Assembly (NCBI GenBank): GCA_009760855.2
Contig: WPIO01000116.1
Location: 1,120,501 to 1,184,500 of the forward strand
Direction: 5' to 3'
DNA length: 64,000 bases
Source of the DNA: Cristatella mucedo
Lineage: Eukaryota > Bryozoa > Phylactolaemata > Cristatellidae
The translations under genes were made by a program, and so were the position numbers. Shown piece by piece: positions 1-10,970 of this stretch. A model generated the notes under the pieces. That model did no database searches. It was not told the DNA's origin and saw only the letters and a list, made by a program, of their open reading frames with translations. Each line of letters opens with the position of its first letter. Within the stretch, counting starts at the first letter, position 1.

Positions 1-273
1 CCTATCGCGGATATGTACTTCTTAGGCTGTATAAGGTTCTTTTTAGGTTGACATATTCCTAAGATCCATATTTATCTATTTATTGAATTGTTCGTGTGAT
101 TATAGCGTTTACTAGTGCTGCCTCTTGGTTATACCTTGGAGTTCTCAAGTTTATCTGCAAACGACAGTCCAATTCCTGCTGTCATTTATTTCATATCTCC
201 TAAAATGGTGATCCGATATCCTTACAACTTTGGAATGCATGATTGATTGTAGTAACTTGAATCAGATATGCTA
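1..273. other. non-coding stretch left of the LTR element
   Basis: No gene is seen. The last ~25 bases before the LTR element resemble the reverse complement of about 32,230-32,258, so this edge probably belongs to the R1/L2-like repeat into which the LTR element inserted. Confidence 0.5.
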
Positions 274-278
274 CTAAC

Positions 279-547
279 TGCAGTTTGAGTGTATGTGGGC
301 TCCTCTAATGAGCCTGTGATGTGGCATGGACACTGGCCAGTAACCCCTGATTGCCATATGGTGTGGTCGGCCACTGCAAGTTGTGGTCCTCAATGAATCA
401 TCGGGGTCAACCAGAGGAGTGGAGAAGGGGAGACACTAGTGTGAGAAGGGGGCTAAGGCAGTCGTGCATCTTGGTGCTCCCTGTCTTGTGCACTAAACCG
501 CTGGCGTTGTTCATCGGCTGGCTCTCTGATGGGCGAACCGAACCACA
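279..547 (+). repeat. 5' LTR
   Basis: Aligns along its whole length with 1919-2188, with TG...CA termini. The polyadenylation motif present in the right LTR is degraded here to CACTAAA near 490. Confidence 0.9.
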
Positions 548-561
548 AGCTATTTCGTGGG

Positions 562-870
562 ATGGAGCCGATGACGCCCTGGGAGATGTCTTGCTCAGCG
601 TCCCTAGGCTTCGATGGCTTCGGAGACTTCGTTGGCTGGCTGCTGAACTTCGAGATGGAGATCGAGAAAAGTGGCTACGAATAGAGTGAGTGCCACTTGT
701 TTTTAATCTTAGCGATGCAAGGCGGGGCCTTCACGTTTGCCTCGGGGCTCCCGCAGGAAGTTCAGGATGACTATGCCAAGCTTCGTGAGGCCCTAGTGAA
801 GGCATTCACCTCGCCGGCCGGTAGAGCGCGATCACTGGACGCTGATCGGGTAAAGGCTGGTCGGACGTAG
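562..870 (+). pseudogene. gag remnant of the LTR element
   Basis: One frame runs from an ATG at 562 to a TAG at 868-870 and is broken by a TAG at 682-684. The first part has FDGFGDFVGWLLNFE, and the second has AFTFASGLPQEVQDDYAKL. Spacing and character resemble the capsid/matrix part of Gypsy-type Gag proteins (a 'DGxxDVxxWLxxFE'-like start, then 'L.G.A...A..LP.....Y..L...L...F'). It begins 14 bp after the 5' LTR, as gag should. The in-frame stop and the missing downstream half mark it as dead. The family call rests on remembered motif shape, not a search. Confidence 0.6.
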
Positions 871-1002
871 AGGGCCGACAGGAGCGACCGGAAACGGCAG
901 CAGCTGTCACCGACTGTGTGCCAAGCAACAGAGGTTTGTCAGGCTGCCACCCTGTGGAGGCAGGCAACGGCTATCAAAGCGGTGACGATTGGTCAGGCTG
1001 CG

Positions 1003-1797
1003 ATGGTGTTCCACGAAGCAACGGCGTTGTGCGAGGCAATGGTCAGCGGTGTGGCTGATGCGACGGAGAGTGAGACGCTGCACGAAGAGGCAGTGGCGTC
1101 CGCATGGAAGGCGGCGACGTCTGCCTGGAAGGCGGCGGCGTCCGCATGGAAGGCGGCTGCGTCCGCGTGGAAGGCGGCGGCGTCCGCTACAGAGTCGGAG
1201 GCGTGGGCGACATGGTCGGCGGCGTCCGCGGCAGAGTCGGCGGCATCCGAGACAGAGTCGGCGGCGTCCAGGTGGAAGGTGGCGGCGGCACCCGTGACAG
1301 AGTTAGCGGCGGCGTCCGCGGCAGAGTCGGCGGCGTCAGCCGCAGAGGTAGTGGCCGGCGATGCAGCGCAAGCCATGAAGGTGAAGCTGGCCTGCGACCA
1401 GCTGGTTGGCTGTGACGAGGCACAGGCAGGAGAGTGTGTGCAGACTGAAGAGTCTGCACAGGACCAAGAGGCTGTACAGGAGGGAGAATCTGTGGAGGCC
1501 GCGGAGACTGTGCAGGCCGGAGAGACTGCTCAGGTTGGAGAGGGCACGCAGGACGGAGAAGCAGCTGCGTATATCGGAGACGCTGCGGAAGAATTGGCAG
1601 AGGCGGATGGAGCAACCGCGGTTGGTGTCCGGAAAACAGTGGCCGTGGACGTCAGCTCGATGACGATGGTCGGTGGCTCACTTTCCTGCTGGTCACAAAA
1701 GGCCGAGCACCAGCTTGCCTCTTGCGATCAGCCGTCAGGTAGACTGTGGGGCCAGCTATTGATGCTAGCTGCCATGTTGAGGATGTGTAGGGTCTAG
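1003..1797 (+). CDS. Ala/Glu-rich low-complexity ORF inside the LTR element
   Basis: The first ATG is at 1003, and the frame is open without ATG from about 916. The product is ~264 residues. The N-terminal third is Ala-rich and contains four perfect or near-perfect heptads (ASAWKAA type, bases 1096-1179). These grade into degenerate ASAAES/ASETES repeats and then into acidic 6-7-residue repeats such as ETVQAGE and TAQVGEG. No known domain, signal peptide or membrane segment is seen. The region is much more GC-rich than its surroundings, and other frames including the minus strand are also open for >100 codons because the repeat lacks TA dinucleotides. The ORF may therefore be a by-product of the repeat. 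It could equally be a lineage-specific Gag C-terminus or an acquired sequence. Expression is unknown. Confidence 0.35.
   Translation: MVFHEATALCEAMVSGVADATESETLHEEAVASAWKAATSAWKAAASAWKAAASAWKAAASATESEAWATWSAASAAESAASETESAASRWKVAAAPVTELAAASAAESAASAAEVVAGDAAQAMKVKLACDQLVGCDEAQAGECVQTEESAQDQEAVQEGESVEAAETVQAGETAQVGEGTQDGEAAAYIGDAAEELAEADGATAVGVRKTVAVDVSSMTMVGGSLSCWSQKAEHQLASCDQPSGRLWGQLLMLAAMLRMCRV
1096..1179 (+). repeat. 21-bp minisatellite, four units
   Basis: Four tandem 21-bp units starting at 1096, 1117, 1138 and 1159, each reading GCGTCCGCATGGAAGGCGGC plus one base with few substitutions. The unit length is a multiple of three, so the reading frame is kept. Degenerate descendants continue to about 1350. 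Confidence 0.9.
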
Positions 1798-1909
1798 TTT
1801 GCATCGTTTATATATAGGCTCGTTCATTGCTGCTTAGATAGGCTCGTTCATGATGCCCTGTACGTTGCAGCTACTTGTGTTGGTGCTGCAAACTTGTGAC
1901 CTTAAGGTC

Positions 1910-1918
1910 AAGGGGGCA
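1910..1918 (+). other. polypurine tract of the LTR element
   Basis: AAGGGGGCA lies immediately before the TG of the right LTR, where the plus-strand primer of an LTR element sits. Confidence 0.65.
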
Positions 1919-2188
1919 TGTAGTTTGAGTGTAGGCAGGATCCTCTGATGAGCCTGTGATGTGGCATGGACAGTGGCCGGTAACCACTGGTGGCCAGATG
2001 GTGGTTCCCCATCAGGATCGGCTCTGCACAGTTGTGGTCCTCGATTAATCATCTGGGTCAACCTGAGGTGTTGAAAGAGACTCTAGTGTGCCACTGGGGC
2101 TGAGGCAGCCATGCTTCTTGCTGCTCCATGCCTTGTACAATAAACCTTTGGCATTGTTCTGGGCCAGCATTCTGTATGCCGAACCACA
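1919..2188 (+). repeat. 3' LTR with polyadenylation signal
   Basis: Partner of 279-547. It contains AATAAA at 2139-2144, about 45 bp before its end, in the position expected for an R-region polyadenylation signal. It is followed at once by the right CTAAC target duplication. Confidence 0.9.
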
Positions 2189-3375
2189 CTAACTAAAAGT
2201 GGGTCCATTTATAACAGCATTTAGTATGTCTCAGTGACTTTTTCTTTGCTTGCTTGTGAGTTCTGACTCACTGGGTATTGTCACTAACCATGCTTTCGTG
2301 CTGAACCTGGAAATGTCACCCTCACCATGTTATCCTTGCTATGTGTTGATCCTGCTACCACCAAACCATCTGTCGTGTTCTCTTAGTCCGTGTCAACCTC
2401 ATTTTCAAATATTAAAGTTATTCTAGCTGCATCAATATATCCGTTATTTTGTACGAATCAAGTACACCTTGCGATCGAGAATTTGTGTTATATATATTTT
2501 TTGCAATTCACATTCTGGAATTCTAGGCCTGCATCATTGTGTACTACTAAGTCAAAGCTAGGCAGGTCGACAGATCAGTAGTCAATCGCCTACAGTGGGC
2601 TTGTTATGGCCAATATGTCAGACTGCCCAAGTCTGAAGATCGAAGCAGGGCATAACGCCTCTGAAGCCGGATCGTGCCAGCTGATTGGGTAAAGGCATGA
2701 GTTTAATGGCCATATAAATATTTTTTTTCTTATGTAGCTCACGTTCAGCTCTCACAGCTTCGTAACGATAATTTCGTCCTTCTCCAGAGTCCATGCTTGC
2801 CAGTGCACTTGCATAGCCTCTACGCTTCCAACTGGCTAGCCTTTATTTGTTCGAAATTTAAGTGTGGTGTTTACCCAGTTTGTCTGAACATAGAAGCGAA
2901 ACTCCGAACCTTGTTTCTGGCTACTATCAGCGACTGCCCCATATTTTAATAAATTGGGTGTTATCAAAACTTTGCCGAGTATCAGGATTACTTGAGCCTT
3001 AGTGACCGGATAGCTACAGTTTCTGCAATGATTTTTAGCTCACATGTGTGTATTGCAAGATATTTACCATTAGTACGACTGTTTGGCAATTATAAATAAC
3101 TTCTCGTTCTCTCTTGCAACATGTCTCAACGCGAGCTGTCTTAGCATTGCACGAGTGGCTAGGTTATTATTAGATCATATTGCCATGATCATTTAATTCT
3201 CTCGGGATTTATCTTCCGTGAACATAAAAAGACAGACGGATCTTATATCAGACTAAATAGTTGCTAATATACGCCATATACCGATTGGAAACTGATATAG
3301 CAATAAGCTGACTAACGAGAAACCATCAGTGTTATAATCCTAATGTGAGCCTCCAGCTTCTTAGTATCTTACTAG

Positions 3376-3485
3376 TTCTTACTACCATTCAATTACATTT
3401 CACTTTACAGCAAAGGTAAAGCGCCTAGAGAGAGATTGAGTTCTTTAATGGTGCTTTATCAAGTGAATTATTTTTATTATTATTA
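3376..3485 (+). mobile_element. 5'-truncated L2-A 3' end inserted in R1, with TSD
   Basis: 110 bp with the L2-A terminal signature (AAGCGCCTAGAGAGAGATTG, then GGTGCTTTATCAAGTG and a TTATTA tail). TTACTAG is duplicated at 3369-3375 and 3486-3492. The matching place in the inverted R1 copy (near 30,975) lacks the insert, giving an empty site. Confidence 0.85.
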
Positions 3486-4144
3486 TTACTAGAGTGTGTA
3501 CCCATCTTATTCTGAACAGGAACCAGCAGCCGATTAAGTATTTCCCTAAAAACATCTGTCCCTTCCCAAAATCTGTAAAATTTAAAAACAAATTAAAAGC
3601 TTTACCCACCTAATACCCACATTAACCAGGCATCATTGAAATCGAGGCATGAAGCGTGCAGCTTTATAATCCCCGACTAGAACCCGTTGATTCCTAAAGC
3701 AAAGTTCGGATATTGTAACTTTTAAATTGAGAACCAAGGATAGCTGCTAATTTAAGGTTCTATGAGCATATATGCAGTCGACGTATGGAATCCATGTAAT
3801 TGATGCAAGGAGCATGGTAGCTTATTATTTTAGTGAACTAAGCCTTTAGTTTCAGTTGGACAGGTAGTATCAATATTCTTGCAGTGAACATGTAGATTTT
3901 TGAAGTCTGACTTAAGGTACTGGCTTTTTATCCTGTGCTGGAGCAAAGAGCTTCATGTTCAGTATCTTTTAGGTGGTATCTGCATAGTTTCTGGGGCGTT
4001 CCTTCTTAATAATTTTACAATTTCTCAGTCCAGTCACGAAGGCTAGACAAATAAGCAAGCTGAGGGGTCATTAGTGACTTTTGAATAAAAAAAACGGGTA
4101 AGTAGAAAAGTCTGCATGTTCTCATCAAATTAATCCAAGTTATG

Positions 4145-4445
4145 AAGCTTGCCCTACCAAGGTCAGGTCAAGGTCACGGGCTCGAGCCCTAAGGAAGATG
4201 TGAGGCGACTGAATGGAGATGAAGTTATCTTGGGGCTACGTGCAAAGCGATTATATTAGGTTATTCGGCAATATATTATATTATTCAGTCAGTGCACTGG
4301 ATCTCAGCCAGGGAGCTAATGCTTGCAATTTTCAATACCCAGGTCGAAGGATGAAGTTCGGATGTGAGAGAGCCTTTATTTTCTACTGCAAGCTGCAGTG
4401 ATAGCTACTTAAGCTTATCTTGGCTATACAAATGAGTTGTTCAGT
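4145..4445 (+). mobile_element. SINE2-like plus SINE1-like modules inside R1
   Basis: 4145-4285 contains CACGGGCTCGAGCCCT, comparable to the B-box region of SINE2, followed by an L2-tail-like segment (GGCGACTGAATGGAGATGAA). 4300-4445 matches the body of SINE1 (GAGCCTTTATTTTCTACTGC, then CAGTGATAGCTACTTAAGC and CTATACAAATGAG). The same pair occurs in every long R1 copy. Confidence 0.6.
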
Positions 4446-4736
4446 CTGCTAACCTTGTTGTTATTTAAAACTAATTTTTCTTAATACTCAGCTAAATAAT
4501 ATAATCATATATTATTATTATATATATACCTAGGTTACCTCATTTATCGTAATATTATCAATTTGATACCTTAAATTTCCATTTAATTACCGAAAGTAAA
4601 AGAATATGAAGTGCATGAAACGCAAAACATTTTCTTTGTAGCACACTGAAAAAACCTAGAACGGTTGATTAGGTGACTCTGTAAATTGTCGCACGGGTGA
4701 TTATACATCTTCCTGTATTGTCGAGTTTGCTTAAAT

Positions 4737-4927
4737 AATAGTGCATGCTGCCACCTACCACATTTGCATGCTGACCCTGTGCATGTCACCCCTAACCATG
4801 TTATTCATCATGTTTGTTTTTCAAGCATGATTTTACTTACCATTTAATTGCATTTCCCTTTGCAGCAATGTTAAGCGCCTAGAAATAGATTAATATCTCT
4901 GAGGGCGCTTTATCAAGTACATTATTG

Positions 4928-4958
<31 letters not shown>
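4737..4958 (+). mobile_element. 5'-truncated L2-A 3' UTR inserted in R1
   Basis: Typical L2-A 3' UTR (TGCATGCTGACCCTGTGCATG type) and terminal motif, ending in a (TTA)n tract at 4928-4958. The inverted R1 copy near 29,745 runs straight through without it, so it inserted after the R1 copies parted. The target duplication is unclear because the site is A/T-rich. Confidence 0.85.
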
Positions 4959-4960
<2 letters not shown>

Positions 4961-5457
4961 AATGAAATGCCTTTCTTTCCTTCTCCTGTTATGAAGCAGT
5001 TGTATACTAAGATGTCGATAGCTCATAGGAGGTGTTTACGAACAGCTTTATTGTCACATCTTAATATACTTTTTTTTTTACAGAATAATCAAACGATAAA
5101 GACTAATTCCTTTCAATATATCCAAGTAATATTATCTTTAAAATTACAGGTCGTAGCCTCGATAACCAAGCCGTTGATAGGGCGAAAGCAGGATGCAGAA
5201 AGGTTCTCACTGACCAGCCAGGGAAGGCCAGCCAGCAGGTATCACCAAATGGAGATATTGTACCTCATGACAAGCAGCTCCTAAACCACGTAGCATATCT
5301 GAGGACAGCTCCTAAATAGTCACCAAGAAGATAGCAGGGGAATACCTGAAGGTGTCACCAGGAAAGTAGGTAACCTTCCACGGCAGACTAGGAGTCGCCA
5401 GCCCCTGAAGTGGCACTCTAGCTAGATGGAGGTATGATCTACTCCACCCAAAAGTCC

Positions 5458-5488
<31 letters not shown>

Positions 5489-5662
5489 TACTTGATAAAG
5501 GACCCTCAGAGAACTTAGTCTCTTTCTAGGCGCTTTACATTTGCTGCAAAGGGAAATGCGATTGAATGGTAAGTAAAATCATCCTTGAAAACAAACAAAA
5601 TGAACAACATGGTTAGGGGGTGACATGCACAGGTCAGCACCCATAAGCACATCAAGGACGAA

Positions 5663-6148
5663 TCACAGGAACCCACTAAATGCTGTCCTAAATAGGTGTG
5701 TTTTTACGTACTTTTTAAATGTGGTTTGGTCAGGGATTGTTCTGATGCAGGTCGGGAGGGAGTTCCAAGCTTTCGGAGCATACGAACTAAATTCACGGCC
5801 TCCAAAGGATTTAAGGTTTGTACGAGGTATTTCTAGACTGTTGGATTCCGAAAAGCGGGTGGTACGAGGCTTGTCCTGATGGGGCAGTATGTCAAAGAAA
5901 TAGGCTGGAGCCATAGAATGAAGGGACCTAGAAGTGAGCGACAAAGCCTCGAAGTCAATCCCTTGCTCTACCGGTAGCCAGTGCAGGTCGGCGAGAAGTG
6001 GAGTAATGTGGCGACTTCGAAGCTCACGACAGACTAGCCTAGCTGCAGAGTTTTGCACCAGCTGCAATCGCCTGATCGCACATGCTGGTAGGCCAGTAAG
6101 CAGTGAGTTGCAGAAGTCAAGACGGGATGTCACGAATGCATTGACCAA
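5663..6148 (-). pseudogene. L2-A RT C-terminal region (ORF end)
   Basis: A 161-codon open stretch with LLADLHWLPVEQGIDFEALS, MAPAYFFDILPHQ, a TNLKSFGGREFSSYAPKAWN motif and FKKYVKTHLFRTAFSGFL before the stop. This conserved C-terminal tail follows the polymerase in many L2-type elements and is the part most often found in the truncated copies of this window. Confidence 0.85.
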
Positions 6149-6533
6149 CTTGGACGTGGTATCCTTGTCTAAAGAAGCCCGAATTTTAGCGATGTAATGA
6201 ATCTGAAAAAAGGCAGAATTGACCGTGGAGCTGATATGGTTGTCTAACGAGAGGTCGCTTTGAAATATGACTCCTAGATTTTTTAACTAACTCGACAAGA
6301 GCTATGCTGGCAGAGCCAATTTTGCGAGACAGCCTTTAAAATCTCTGAATCACACTGGGTTTGCCCATAACTAGAAAGCTGGTTTTGTCATCGTTCAGTT
6401 TTGGAAAATTTCCTGCCATCCATGTGCAGATGTCATCAATGCATGCAGAAAGTGAGTTTAGAGAATTTGAGGTGCTCGAAGGCTGGGAGGGATCAAAGCA
6501 AAGGTACAACTGAGTATCATCCCCATAGAAGTG

Positions 6534-6719
6534 GTGAGCCGTGATGACACACTAGGTAAGTCGGTTGCTTTCACGACCTCGGTCCCGAGGTCGTGTGTTC
6601 GATTCCTGTGGTTGGCGATTCTTTATCCCCACTGCCAGTGGTGGTGATAGCCGTAAAGGCTCTTCTGTCGCTATGCAAGAAGAGGCTGTGTAATCAGCTA
6701 GCACTAGTATTATTATTAT
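6534..6719 (+). mobile_element. SINE1 copy inserted into the L2-A RT, with TSD
   Basis: The tRNA-like head has an A-box-like TAGGTAAGTCGG (6553-6564) and a B-box GTGTTCGATTCC (6595-6606), so it would be transcribed by RNA polymerase III. A ~100-bp body and a TATTATTATTATA tail follow. AAGTG is duplicated at 6529-6533 and 6720-6724. The insert sits right beside the codons for the YGDD box of the host L2-A (6516-6533, minus strand). Confidence 0.85.
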
Positions 6720-6804
6720 AAGTGAAAGCCTAGATTGGGCTTTCAATTACATCAGCTAGAGGGAGAGTATAAACCGTGAAAAGAATCGAACCTAGCACTG
6801 AGCC

Positions 6805-7662
6805 CTAAGGTACTCCATATTTCAGAGGTACTTCAGATGATCTTTGTCCAATCACGTCAATAATCTGGAGTCTCCCACTGAGATATGACCTAAAGCATTG
6901 TAGAGCAGTGCCAGTGATGAACGGGCGAAATGAAAGGCACTCTGGAAGAACTTTGTGATCGATGGTTCCAAAAGCTGCCGAAAGATCGAGCAAAACAAGC
7001 AGAGGCACTCTACCCATGTCTGCATTCCTAAGTAGGTCGTTGTATACCCGAAGCAATGCTGAATCTGTGGAGTGAATATCTCTAAAGCCAGACTGGAACT
7101 TACTAGCATGGTGTGAGGTTTTGATATATGAGGTCAGCTGGTCTGCCACGACCCGTTCCAGTGTCTGTGATAAAAATGGTAGAAGGGAGACTGGGCGGTA
7201 GTTGCTCAAATTCTCTTGGTCCAGTGTTGCTTTCTTGAGAAGACGCCTGACTGCAGCTTTTTTTAAAGGTGCTGGGACATGACCTGAGGCTAACGACATA
7301 TTAATGATGTTAGTTACGCATGGCAGCAGCAGATCAATGCAACGTAGGAGCAGGACAGTGGGAATAGGGACCAGAGGACTTATTGTCTTCTTTGATTGCG
7401 ATACAAACTTCAGGACTAGATCACTAGTGACATGCTTAAATGCAGACATTGAGGTGCAGCCAGGAACCGAGAAACAGCATTCTAGTGGGAAGGTTGTCAT
7501 TGCATAGATGGATTCCCTGATCTTGTCTTTCTTCTGCACAAAGAATTGAGAGAAGCGATTGGCTAGATCATTACAAGAATCATCAGGTAAAGAGCTAATC
7601 TGGGAACGTTTGAGGAGATCCTTTCGATTGACCTGGCTAGTGTGATGTCTGTGGTAAACCAT
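6805..7662 (-). pseudogene. L2-A reverse transcriptase, N-terminal and palm part
   Basis: An open minus-strand stretch of 285 codons contains [20 protein letters not shown] (RT motif 1/2 region), FQSGFRDIHSTDSALLRV and the first catalytic motif as LLDLSAAFGTIDH. It ends at VPLKYGVP just before the PQGSVLGP motif. Family members normally read SAAFDTIDH. The change to Gly removes one conserved Asp but not the first one of LDLS. The second catalytic motif follows after a frame break near 6520, where it reads HFYGDDTQLYL. Confidence 0.88.
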
Positions 7663-7954
7663 GGGCCGTCTGGGCTAGGGCTCATAGTGAGCTTTGTCAG
7701 AGGTACAAACTCGTCGAGCATGTCAGCTAGTGTCGTGTTGTAGCTATCTACCAATGATGACAGATCGGAGGGAGGACTGAGCAGCAGAGGCGAAGCAGAT
7801 ATTCTCGCACGGACAGCATCGATGTCAATGGTCTAGAGGTTTCGTGTTACACAGGTTATTTTAGAGGAGGATGTGGGCACACACTGTAGATTGAATGAGA
7901 TCTGCATGTGGTCAGATAAGCATGATTTGGTAATAATTGGTGATGACAAAGTGC

Positions 7955-8700
7955 AGTTTTATGAGAAAATCTGGTCGAGTGTGTGACCCTTGATGTGGCT
8001 AGGGCCATACACATGAACCACAAGAGACGATGAGTTACTCAATGTGCGAAATTTGGTGCTGAAAGCGTCAGATAAGTTATCAAAGTGTACGTTGAAATCA
8101 TCCATAACGACGAAGGATCGATTTCTTGCACACAGAATCAAAATGAGATCGGAGAAATCTGAGATAAATGAAGATTTGGTATCCGGCGGGCGATAGACTG
8201 CTGCCACTATCGGTAGCTTGTTTTTGGGTGAGACCAAGACAATTGATTCAAAAGACTGCTTCGAGGTTACTGCAAATGGCTTGAAGTTGAATTTCAAGCT
8301 AACGATAATAGCAACTTCACCTCCAGTTTTGATTGATCTAGAGGTGTGAAAGAACGTGAAACCGGATGGAGTAGTGTCTTTAATTGTCGAGCAGTTTATC
8401 GATTTCAGCCAGGTTTTAGTTAGGGCGAGCAGGTCGATACCATTTTCAGAAATGAGGTGGCTTATTACCAGAGCTTTAGTGCACAGTAAGCAAGGATTCT
8501 ATAGGCAAGCGTTAAGTCTGGCCGATGGAGTTACAACAGGCCTGATGACCACTAAGTTAGAGAGATTTACAGTGATGCATGTGGGGAAGCAAGCTGAGCG
8601 GTTCGAGACAATGCTAAGGAAACCAAAGGAGTGGGTACTCAGCACTCAGTTCCTGCCCAACAAGTGGTGTCTGAGCTGGTGGTTCGGGCCACTGCTGTGG
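7955..8700 (-). pseudogene. L2-A endonuclease domain (APE/EEP type)
   Basis: Minus-strand frames show, in order, an LLALTKTWLKS motif, a GGEVAIIV motif, VYRPPD, DDFNVHFDN and GHTLDQIFS. This is the motif series of the apurinic-like endonuclease that nicks target DNA in L2/CR1/Jockey elements. The usual Gly of GDFN is Asp here. The longest open piece is 7959-8297. The upstream part is in other frames or carries stops, for example around 8640 and 8560, so the domain is not translatable as one protein. Confidence 0.85.
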
Positions 8701-8935
8701 CTACAGGGTGCTTTTCTTTAGTTAATGCATAGTTCATGAATCTTAGCAACAACATTAATATCTAGGAATGCATTCGATCTACGATGACGAAGCGATAGCA
8801 GCTGCTGACGATCATAACTAACAAGCAGGTTACTAGCCTCTGGTGTAGCTAAGGCACCCGGCATGGGAGACCCAGCAGCCCGAAGCTATGAGCGCTTAGA
8901 TGTCCGTAAACAAGTAATTTCTTACCCGTTACGGT

Positions 8936-9255
8936 CAAATAACGATCACAATAACTTTAAACAGGTCTTATCTGTATGTTTCCATATATGATGTTCGCAA
9001 GAACTTCGGTTTTCGGAAGAATTCTGCAACTAACACGAACACTCTTTAGAGCACTGTATGTCAGGAGGCGAGAAAGCATCGTGCCACGTGCTTTTCGGAA
9101 TGTAATTGTATGCATATTCATGGTACTAACCCACAATTCTCTAGATTCCATGCCTTTAGTTATCATGTGCAGAAAGCCATTAACTCACTCACCACTTGAC
9201 TGTCGATATTTCATGACTTTAATAAAATTACTAGAAACAACTAACCCATCAATTG
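8936..9255. other. low-copy sequence, no gene seen
   Basis: Short frames open on both strands overlap each other and match nothing recognised. No repeat relationship was found. Confidence 0.4.
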
Positions 9256-9400
9256 ATGACAGCATTTAGAAGGTACCTGTGGTTCGTCTTTTATGAGATT
9301 GTGGGTGCTGAAACTATTGCATGCTGCACTAACCAAAGCTGCAAGATGAACCTGTGAATTTTACCCCTAACCAAGTTAATCTTAGCGTTTATTTAGTGGC
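9256..9400 (+). mobile_element. old L2-A 3' UTR relic
   Basis: Diverged match to the L2-A 3' UTR (GACAGCATTTAG, then TGCATGCTGC-ACTAACCA and ACCCCTAACCAAGTTA) without a preserved tail. Confidence 0.55.
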
Positions 9401-9547
9401 TACTGCTAATAGTTTGAGAAAAATAAATACAATAATAATAGAAAACTTGATTAAAGCGTTCTTTGAAAAAATGTATTTCAAGAGGCTTTATTTATCTTTT
9501 AACGGAAGCATGATTAAATGCTTACCAGCCGAAAGCTAAATAAACTA

Positions 9548-10970
<1,423 letters not shown>

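Larger units (their letters stand above)
279..2188 (+). mobile_element. non-autonomous LTR retrotransposon with 5-bp target-site duplication
   Basis: Two direct repeats of 269 and 270 bp (279-547 and 1919-2188) both start TG(C/T)AGTTTGAGTGTA and end CCGAACCACA. The element is flanked by the identical pentamer CTAAC (274-278 and 2189-2193), the target duplication expected of an LTR-element integrase. A purine-rich tract lies directly before the right LTR. The 1.37-kb interior holds a gag remnant and an Ala/Glu-rich ORF but no recognisable protease, reverse transcriptase, RNase H or integrase, so it is a deletion derivative or a non-autonomous lineage. By eye the LTRs are roughly three-quarters identical, so the insertion is old. 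The gag remnant suggests the Gypsy/Ty3 group, by inference only. No convincing tRNA primer-binding site was seen just after the left LTR. Confidence 0.9.
2189..5366 (+). repeat. composite repeat R1, copy 1 (inverted partner of 29,336-32,261)
   Basis: Almost all of this stretch is found as its reverse complement at 29,336-32,261, with large shared blocks such as 3500-4080 against 30,400-30,960, 4590-4740 against 29,770-29,880 and 5150-5366 against 29,336-29,560. Its left end (to about 2350) resembles the C-terminal coding/3' end of L2-A. It holds SINE2-like (about 4145-4285) and SINE1-like (about 4300-4445) modules side by side. Two later L2-A tails have inserted into it. No protein-coding capacity of its own was recognised. 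Edges are approximate except the left one, set by the LTR element. Confidence 0.8.
5456..8935 (-). mobile_element. nearly full-length L2-A non-LTR retrotransposon, inactivated
   Basis: Reading on the minus strand, the element runs from a 5' region near 8935 through an endonuclease domain (8.7-7.95 kb), a reverse transcriptase (7.66-6.4 kb) and the RT C-terminal region (6.15-5.66 kb). It then has a 3' UTR and ends in an (ATT)n tail at 5456-5487. Domain order and the [17 protein letters not shown] and LLDLSAAF motifs are those of the L2/CR1 group. The frame is broken in several places and a SINE splits the RT. It is the longest L2-A copy here and the reference for the other fragments. Confidence 0.9.

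Noticed and set aside
551-580. Primer-binding site after the 5' LTR
   Set aside because: A TGG occurs at 558-560, but it is 10 bp from the LTR and the bases after it did not match a tRNA 3' end that I could name with confidence.
993-1615. Minus-strand and alternative-frame ORFs over the 21-bp repeat
   Set aside because: They exist because the GC-rich repeat has no stop triplets. No start context or family match supports them.
4928-5487. Possible terminal inverted repeats: (TTA)n at 4928-4958 and (AAT)n at 5456-5487
   Set aside because: They are the 3' tails of two L2-A copies in opposite orientations.
6541-6612. tRNA gene
   Set aside because: The A and B boxes are tRNA-like, but no acceptor stem closes and the sequence continues into a repeated SINE body with a simple tail.
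6552-6746. 64-codon minus-strand ORF
   Set aside because: It lies within the SINE1 insertion and its L2-A flank. It is not a gene.
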